A stretch of 64,000 nt of DNA, taken from NCBI GenBank assembly GCA_008360975.2, contig CM039182.1, forward strand, positions 57,176,491 through 57,240,490, given 5' to 3'. The translations under genes and the position numbers were made by a program. Origin of the DNA: Lichenostomus cassidix. Its lineage: Eukaryota; Chordata; Aves; Passeriformes; Meliphagidae. Position 1 is the stretch's first letter, and each line of letters begins with the position of its first letter. Of the stretch, positions 57,036 through 64,000 are shown in pieces. The notes beneath the pieces are model-generated. The model saw nothing but the letters and a program-made list of their open reading frames with translations, was not told the origin of the DNA and did not search any database.

Positions 57036-60000
57036 TCACAGAACGCTCCTCTTCTGTAGAAGTTTTGTCATCAGCAGCTGGATACAATCACTGATCCGTG
57101 TCTAGATCAAGCTTCCTGCAGTGGTCAGCAGAGAAGACGAAAAACTTAGATAACTGACAAAAAAAAATTGCTCAGTTTGGAGGATCTTTACATACACACT
57201 CAGCCACCAGAGGTTCTTAGCTCCAAGCTTTGGGAAGTGGGGGCATATCATTTCATTTTGGGCTGCACATGTTTCTTCCAGAGTTTGCTTTCGCATTGAT
57301 CTTAATGTGATCTGGCTTTCTTTTCCATAATATTTTACTAAGTTTCTTTGAAAACTCTGCACTTTTATGATTAGCTGAGCTGGGCCAAACTGTAACAGGC
57401 AAAACTCCCACTGACTTTAAAACTGAGCAAGAGGATTACTTTTCCAGATTACCTCAAATTTGGCTTTAGTCATACAGATTTTTTTCCCCAATTCTTTTTT
57501 CAAATCCACAGCATCTGTGCAGAACACATGGGTAGACTCCATCATCTCCAATGGGACAGAAACGGTTTACAGAATTAGTATTTCATGTAAAGTGGGTAAA
57601 CTACACTAAGGCTGTAGAGAAAAAAAGAATAGTTATGTACAGTGCACACAGACCTTGGACCATGCTCACAGCAAATCAGGGAATTTAATCAGGTACACAC
57701 ATACCTGTAATGAATGTGCTTCAAACGTACAGTTAAAGAAAAAATTCACCCTCTCCTATTCTGCTATGAACTCAAATTTAAGACATTGGAAAAAATCAGA
57801 CTTTCAACATCTTCCAGGTGTAATAAAGCAATATCACATAGCCATTGCCTCACAGCAAATTAGGGAGCTGTGAAAACAAGTAAAAAGAAATTGGAGGATT
57901 GGAGGAAGAAATTTGTTACAATCAGTTATTTTCCTGAAACAGAAAATCCAGATGTAATGTGTTACATGCACTACTCTGCTAGAACTCTCTTCCAAAACAC
58001 AAACTGCTCTTTCACCCCTAGACTCTAAATCCACAGTTATTCCTTGGCTGGCAAACACAGAATGACCGACTGAGAGATCTCAAAGTAGCAGGTATGCAAC
58101 CCTGGACACCTGTGAGATGAGTGCTGCAACAGTAGGACTGGCTCAAAATAAGAGAATGCCTCACCTGTAACAGATGACATAATCTGTTTATAGATGCAGT
58201 GGATCAATACTAATCTTTTAAATGAAAAGTTGACAAAGTCCCATAATCTATTTACTCACTCTTACAGTTTCAAATAGTGACTACTGGGCAGATTGCATGG
58301 CCTCTATTATTCAACAGTGCAGACCAGATGGCCACAGCCATCTCTCTGGCCTCAAAATTACTGAGATGCTAGTAACTACTCAAATATTTGGAAAATGGAG
58401 ACCCAGAAGAAAGGAGAAGACTGGTGCTTGTGAGCAGGCCAAAAGCTTAACAAGCCACTGAGAATCAGTACATTTTGGTCCCACATTTCCATAGGGGTTA
58501 GGCCTAGAAGATACACGCAGATTTATTTAGAAATTGTTTGTTCTAGCCAAATTGTTTCCAGGATTCAGTCAGAAGTATTTGAAAAACTCTTTCATGAGCT
58601 AAGAATAGAAAGTAACCTAGCAATTACAATACGGAACATTTTTTCAGGTTCTGGGCACTCCCATCTTCATCTGGCCACTCGATTCAGGAATTAATCATAC
58701 CTGGCCTCCCAACTGTAGTCCCACACCAAGATTTAGCACAGCACAGTAAAAAAAAGTCTGACTGTTAATAATGAACTTTGGCTTGTGCACAGTAGTTGAT
58801 TTTATATATTCAGCTGCAGTTGCTAAATATTAAGCTGATAATACATTAATATAATATGTATATTATCATATGCAATGCAGCACTATTAACATACACGTTA
58901 CTATAAGTAGCTATAACAGAAATATTAAACATGAAAAATAAAAACCTTTCTGCAATTTCCAGTCTTCTGGCAAATGAAAAGTATATTTGCTTTTGTTAAT
59001 TCCCCATATAGTTTTCACCCACATTTTAGTCTCTGCTTATTCACTTGCCACATACCATAACTTCATGTCTTTTAAACAACCTCACTGTATTTTCATCTTC
59101 AGAGCTCCCTCTGGATAATCCAAAGGCCTCAGAGAAACTGTAACTAGGCAAACTCCTCCACTTGTGTCAATGAACACCTCCAGCTGTGTTTTGAAGGTTT
59201 TTACCATTCTTGTAACCTGTTTGTGGTTGGCCTTCATATTCTGATGTCCAAGCAAGAACCACTGCAACCCACAACACCTAAATGACTTACAATATTTTAA
59301 AATCCCTCTTTGATCCCTCATCATATTTAAGCTTTCACATAACTTTGGACAATTTGACCCAGAGTACTTGTATGTTAACTGCTGTGCAAATCCTCAGAGA
59401 AAAATGCAAAAATTAATAGGAAAACTTTCTCCTGATAGTGTTTCTGTAAAACTTTACCTGAGAATTTACTGTTTATATGTGATCATTTTACATTTCCAGG
59501 AGCAAGATCAATATCAGCTATGGAGGCTAAAGTTCTCATATTGGTTTGCAGTACCAGCTGCCACACACAGGAGCCTCATGTGCTCAAAGTCAATGAAAAG
59601 GCTGCTTTTTAAAGAACACAAGTTTGTTAAGAATGTCAGAGCTGTCAGAAAATCTTACAGTTTAATTAAGCCACAGCAAATTGGAGTCACTGCAATATCT
59701 CTCACAAATGTTTGGCGAAACAGTGAAGCAGGTAATTGCTACTTACAATCCCATAACCAAAGAACAGCCATTTACATTGAAAAGCTAAAACTCCTCCATG
59801 AAACAAGGAATTTAGAAAATACGCAGATTTCTGTTAACTGTTACATTTCAATATAAATTATGAAGATTTCATAAAATCTAAGTGAAAAACATCATGCAGA
59901 AATTACTGCATGAAGAAAGAGCTTCTTTTATAAAAATTCACCATTTTAACCCACTATCTAATTCAGGTTGATTAATTGTTACGCTGGAGGCTAGATATGA

Positions 60001-60171
60001 AATCAGCACAAACTAATACTACCAAGTTTCAATATCTGAATTTTAAGTGCCCATGGCTAGATATATCAGTTTTTCATTAATTTGTCAGGTTACTCCAAAG
60101 AAGAAGTGTTTCTGTCCTATCTTTCAGGCCTCCTCCAATGCGCCAGAAAAAAAATCAGCCTGTATGTGTCC
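57036..60171. other. Gene-free stretch
   Basis: AT-rich. A 162-codon frame at 59368-59856 lacks an ATG start and any recognisable domain, and is treated as chance. Confidence 0.45.
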
Positions 60172-60243
60172 CTGTATATGGCAGGGGGTTGGAACTAGAG
60201 AATCTTTAAGGTCACTTCCAATCCAGGCCATTTTGACATTCCA
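60172..60243 (+). mobile_element. Short CR1 3' end
   Basis: GGCAGGGGGTTGGAACTAGA then a degraded form of the CR1 terminal block (ATCTTTAAGGTCACTTCCAATCCAGGCCATT). About 70 bases only. Confidence 0.8.
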
Positions 60244-61566
60244 TATGCTTCTTATATAAAGCATAACATCAAATAACAATGTCTGCTCTCAAAGGAGTAA
60301 ACATCTTAAATGTAGATGCACGTCTGCTGCTTCTTCAGTGCAATGAACCCTTATAATAAGCTTGTAATCGTGCTTCTAATGCTTGGTTAATCCTTGATTC
60401 AGGAGATAAATTTCAAAACAAATTCCTCCTGCTACTCTCTTCTAAAGTAGAACTTGAAACATAAAAAATAATAAGTTTTTTTATGTTTGTTTGGTTTTTG
60501 GTTGTTTTTTTTAAATGTGAATTATGTAAAAATGTAAAATATTTTTCTTCTGTAAGAGCCTTGAATTCTTCAGGTACTGCTTCTGAGGGAAAATGAGCAA
60601 AGCCTCAGACTGACCAACTTCCTCAGAAAAATCTTCTTGTACAGGGAATCAAAATGACACCAAAGGGTGAGCACAACTGTAAACTACAAAATCAAGGTGG
60701 ATTCTTAATTCTAATGAAAAATCAGGAAAACTCAGAGATTCCAATCATCTCCAAACCTTGAAAACTTATTGCAACTAAATGTGTAAATTATTGAAAAACT
60801 TTTAGCACAAGTCTTGCAAAAAGCTGCCTGTTTTTTCACCTTCATAGCCTAGTACTTTGGCTCCTACAGGTGCCCTTCTCTGCTGCAAGTAATCCCATTA
60901 GCTGAGGTCATTTATCAATACAAATCAGCAAAGAATTCTTGTGATTATAATACAATTGTAATGAACATAAAATGGAGCAAAATTACAGTGCTTCCTTCAA
61001 AATAAAAAAAGCATCTTGTACCTAGATGAAGTATAAAACTAAATTTATTGCTCCAAAACATACAGATATTTATCAAATAAATGTTGCAGTACCAGCGCCA
61101 CAAGGATTTTCTTTTTCTTTGTATACACACACTTCTCTGTCAGATTTTAATGCAATTTCTGCAAGCTGGTTTAGAAGAGCTAACCTTCTCTTGCTCCTCC
61201 CCACAGCTGGAGAGAGCTGCATGAGTGCATCTTTCACTCCAGTGCTGTAAGATTTATGAATCTTTTAACAGATCGCAAAATTTTAGTCATCTATGTGTGC
61301 AAATAAATGTGCTAAGAAGGAATAGCACCCAAATTGTTAATATGCTGTCAGATTATGAACCATTATCAACAGATGGGACATTTCAACACAGGTGTCAGCA
61401 GAAAGGGAGCCATGGGAAGCTGCTGCAACACAGCACTGTAGTCCAACATCTGTTGCGTCTGTCGGTGATCAGCTAGTTAAAATCTTGCATCACATGACAC
61501 AACACTAACCAGGAGACAAGACCAATGATCCTATGAGACAAGAACATACCTAGGGCTCAATGACAC
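60244..61566. other. Gene-free stretch before the ERVL-like provirus
   Basis: AT-rich DNA with a T/G-rich low-complexity patch near 60470-60515. No coding signal. Confidence 0.45.
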
Positions 61567-62577
61567 TGTAACAGGTGTGGTGACAGCTGGCTTGAGGCTA
61601 CTCTGCCTCCATAGCAGCCTCCAGAAACAGCATCAGTGTAGTTTCAAATCCAGGAAGATTTTTGTCGGGGGTTGAGAATTTCTTCCCATTCCTGTTACTA
61701 AGCAACAAATAGTTAGATGTTTAGAGTGATCAAGTCTTTTGTAAAAGAAAAAAGCTGGGCTTGGGCAGGGCAGGGTAAGGGTAGAGCCAGCCCTTGGAAC
61801 TCCCTCTCGTGGTTCAGACGCTGAGGAGAGAGGCTGCTCTTTTTTTTTGCTCTTCGCCTGGGACCAGAGGGAATCCAACTGTGCCCTGTTTTTTTCTCTT
61901 CTCCTGGCTGGGTGAGCTTTGATTCAACCTTTCTCCCCACGGGGAAGGGCACGTTTTCCCCCCGGGCTGCGCTTTCCCGCAGCTGCTGCCGGGAGAGTCC
62001 CGCGGCCCCTGCTGTGTGCCCTCACCCTCTGCCGCACGAGACCGCGGCGTCTGCTGTGACTGCAGAAATCCTCGCTGCCTCGCTGGCCGGGGAGAGAGAG
62101 AGAGAGAGCCGGCGCCCGCCCCTGCTGCCCTGCTTTCTCACTGCTCCGAGCTGCTTTCGCTGCCCTGCGTGCTTCTCAGCCTGCCCGCCATTGCAGCTGC
62201 CGGACACTGACCTGACCCTGCGCCACAGCGCCACCTGCAGCCGCTCGGCAGTCATCGCACCTGCCCTGCCCGGCCGGGAGCTCAACAGCGCCCCTGCTGC
62301 TTGCAACCGTGATTACACCACACAGGAAAAGGCTCAGCAGCTCACAAGTCATCTGCTATTGGTTTTCTGGTTCTAGTTGTGGTTGCTATTATTGTTATTG
62401 TTTGTTTATAGATACTAGTAAAGAACTGATATTCCTTTTTTCCCATACCTTTGCCTGAAAGCCTTTGATTTACAAAATTAAATAATTCGGAGGGAGGGGA
62501 AAAAAAAAAATCACATTCTCTGTTATAAGGGAGGGTTCAAACTCTCTTGGCAGACACCTGTCTTTCAAACCAAGACA
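61567..62577 (+). repeat. 5' LTR of the ERVL-like provirus
   Basis: The end is well fixed: CTTTCAAACCAAGACA followed by a 5-base spacer and the primer site. The start (TGTAACAGG at 61567) is a guess, because no second LTR or target duplication is visible. The middle (about 61800-62330) is GC- and CpG-rich with a (GA)8 run. The 3' part becomes AT-rich with ATTAAA at 62477-62482, a possible polyadenylation signal. This U5-like end resembles a common avian repeat. Frames such as 61912-62376 inside it are composition artefacts. Confidence 0.65.
62092..62108. repeat. (GA)n microsatellite inside the LTR
   Basis: Seventeen bases of alternating G and A in a GC-rich setting. Confidence 0.85.
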
Positions 62578-62582
62578 GATCT

Positions 62583-62600
62583 TGGTGCCCAACGTGGGGC
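62583..62600 (+). other. Primer binding site, tRNA-Lys-like
   Basis: TGGTGCCCAACGTGGGGC differs at one base from the complement of the tRNA-Lys(1,2) 3' end (C to T at the fourth base, a possible CpG change). It is set 5 bases after the LTR end. Confidence 0.85.
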
Positions 62601-62762
62601 TCGAGGGCATTGGAAGAAAAAGGAATAACAGTTTCTGTGAGACCTATCTTAGTGTGGTGAACATGAAAACCTCATTAAGTGGTACTATGTTGAGTATACC
62701 CTGGTTTGGTTGGCACATTATTGTGACCACATTTTTCCCCATTTGCAGCTCCCTACCTAAAC

Positions 62763-62999
62763 ATGGGTCCTATAACTAAGGTTATTGTGGCTGTCATCCA
62801 GTTTGCACAATGGGCCAATAGGGTGAAGAACTTCTGGATCTTTCAGTTCATTTTAACGGCAGGCACATGGTTACAGTTTTTTGACACCATCAGTACATGT
62901 TTTTGGAGTTTGTTTGGTAATGGTACCTTTTGTGAGGAGATAACACCAGGAGAAGGTTTTTCTCAACCTTTTATTCATTATTTGGGCCTACCCAACTAA
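62763..62999 (+). CDS. Leader open frame with hydrophobic segments, unrecognised
   Basis: A 78-residue frame opening with ATG in the leader of the ERVL-like element. It is rich in Phe, Trp and Ile (IQFAQWANRVKNFWIFQFIL; TWLQFFDTISTCFWSLF), suggesting one or two membrane-associated helices. Its TAA overlaps the ATG of the next frame (TAATG, 62997-63001). I do not recognise the product. It could be a leader peptide, or the N-terminus of Gag displaced by an indel. Confidence 0.35.
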   Translation: MGPITKVIVAVIQFAQWANRVKNFWIFQFILTAGTWLQFFDTISTCFWSLFGNGTFCEEITPGEGFSQPFIHYLGLPN

Positions 63000-64000
63000 T
63001 GCTCGAAAGGTTTGGAAACTCTCTAAATGCTTATGATATCATACAGTGCCTGGTGTTGCTGTGGCTGATAGGTCTATCCTACTTTGCATTCCGGGATAAG
63101 GTGAAAATTCCCTGGGTAACCATTCCAACACCTGTGCCAGGGAATAGGGATGCAGCCACAGAGCCCAAGGCTGTCCCAGAGCCTGGGGATACCCCACAGC
63201 CTGACCCTGTCCAACAGACTGCCTCAGAAACAAACCATCCAGAATGGGTGGGGGTGCTAGTGGAGGAGATGATACACAGAACTCACCAGCTGCTGAAGGA
63301 ATACATCTCCCTAGCAGGTGTAAAACCCTCTCCTCGCCCCAAAGGGAAAGAGTCTGATGGTGCAGCAGTGGAACCCACAGATGTTACGACCATCTAGGTT
63401 CCAGCTGAATCCCAAGAGCAGCCACAGCCAGCAGCAGTTGCCCCTGTGGTGTGTACAAAGTATAAGACCAAATCAGTACGCCCAGTTAATGATGATGGGG
63501 AGCCATTGCCCTCACAACCAGCAGTAGAATCTGAGCCCATAATCATCACTGAGTCCTTCCACTTCAATACTCTCCGTAATCTGTGAGATGATGTTAAGAG
63601 ACGGGCGCACGAAGCTTTCCTAACCTGGTTACTTCGGGTTTGGGACCTTATGGGCCCAGGTGTGCAGCTGGATAATAATGAAGCAAGGAATTTGGGACCC
63701 TTGGCCCAAGACCCGGCTGTTGACAAAGTGTTCGCGAGGGAGACAGGGCCCCTTTCTCTCTGGGAGAGGCTTTTAATGGGTGTAAGAGAGAAGTTTGCCA
63801 ACAGAGACAGAATGCAGGATCCCCACCGTAAATTGTCCTGGAAGACCATTGAGGAAAGGATCCAACGGCTGAGAGAAGCAGCCATAATGGAGGTGCTCTT
63901 TGGGAGGGATGGACAGCACGAAAATGACCCTGATAAGGTCAGGCGCACCGGGCAAATGTTGTGGAGCCTTGCAAGGCAAGGGCCAGACCATCATGCCACC
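62999..64000 (+). pseudogene. gag: ERVL-like gag with two in-frame stops, continues past the window
   Basis: One frame runs from ATG 62999 to the window end, interrupted by TAG (63395-63397) and TGA (63584-63586). Seen in order: a hydrophobic segment (IIQCLVLLWLIGLSYFAF), a Pro/Glu/Thr-rich linker with repeated PEPGD-type units, then after the second stop a helical, capsid-like domain (SLWERLLMGVREKF; ERIQRLREAAIMEVLF; DPDKVRRTGQMLW). That last block is the best evidence for ERVL-type Gag. Both stops fit single C-to-T changes from sense codons. The protein cannot be made whole. The C-terminus, pro and pol are not in view. Confidence 0.7.

Larger units (their letters stand above)
61567..64000 (+). 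mobile_element. ERVL-like (class III) provirus, 5' part, cut by window edge
   Basis: A long LTR, a tRNA-Lys-like primer site, small leader frames and a gag with two in-frame stops run to the end of the window; pol and the 3' LTR would lie beyond. Class III is inferred from the gag block (LSLWERLL...W.T.EE.IQ.LREAAIMEVLF), which matches the conserved region of ERVL Gag and the related Fv1 gene as I know them. If the RAMP3-like gene extends this far, the insertion is intronic and antisense to it. Confidence 0.75.

Noticed and set aside
59368..59856. 162-codon plus-strand frame
   Set aside because: No ATG start (TTG), no recognisable domain, composition like translated intron. Could be revisited if expressed.
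61912..62376. 154-codon frame in GC-rich DNA
   Set aside because: Lies wholly inside the ERVL-like LTR; Ala/Pro/Ser bias is from base composition.
43624..64000. Earlier RAMP3 exons
   Set aside because: Searched by eye for the cysteine-rich exon on the minus strand and found none; probably beyond the window.
1..64000. tRNA, rRNA, CRISPR or bacterial-type operons
   Set aside because: No cloverleaf, rRNA block, spaced direct repeats or compact gene clusters were seen. The sequence is vertebrate in character.

Overview
The window looks like nuclear DNA of a bird, probably a songbird. It is an AT-rich, gene-poor background carrying CR1 LINE fragments and many endogenous retrovirus (ERV) pieces from at least four LTR families. 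The only host coding sequence I can name is the terminal exon of a RAMP3-like gene (43368-43623, minus strand). Sequence below that exon is then 3' flanking DNA, and sequence above it is probably intron, because the earlier RAMP exons were not found up to base 64000.

The centrepiece is a nearly complete provirus at 10611-17794, bounded by a 6-bp target duplication (TCAAGG). Its order is 263-bp LTR, tRNA-Trp-like primer site, gag, pro (with a dUTPase-like segment), pol, a structured 3' untranslated region, polypurine tract and 263-bp LTR. There is no env. Gene order, two successive -1 frame changes (gag to pro, pro to pol), the protease ahead of RT and the 6-bp duplication make it a betaretrovirus-like (class II, ERVK) element. 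The two LTRs differ at only 3 of 263 positions, so it is young. It is nevertheless broken: gag changes frame twice and pol has one in-frame TGA. A solo LTR of the same family lies 3 kb upstream (7292-7553).

The most interesting structure is in the 3' untranslated region at 17365-17480. Two 31-nt hairpins share the loop CTGGCCA, differ by compensatory stem changes, and are enclosed by an 8-bp outer stem. They sit just before the polypurine tract, where simple betaretroviruses keep RNA-export elements. A second unusual feature is that the core of the polypurine tract (CAAAAAGGGGGA) occurs twice more inside the provirus.

Other mobile DNA: a 511-bp LTR with a 4-bp duplication (2356-2866); a 357-bp LTR with a 6-bp duplication (22432-22788); two minus-strand LTRs of one family with 5-bp duplications (27449-28248 and 40510-41464); CR1 fragments near 9.0, 20.3, 29.0, 56.3-57.0 and 60.2 kb; and, running off the right edge, the 5' end of an ERVL-like provirus (LTR about 61567-62577, tRNA-Lys-like primer site, broken gag). 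Everything was read by eye; no alignment, folding or database search was run.
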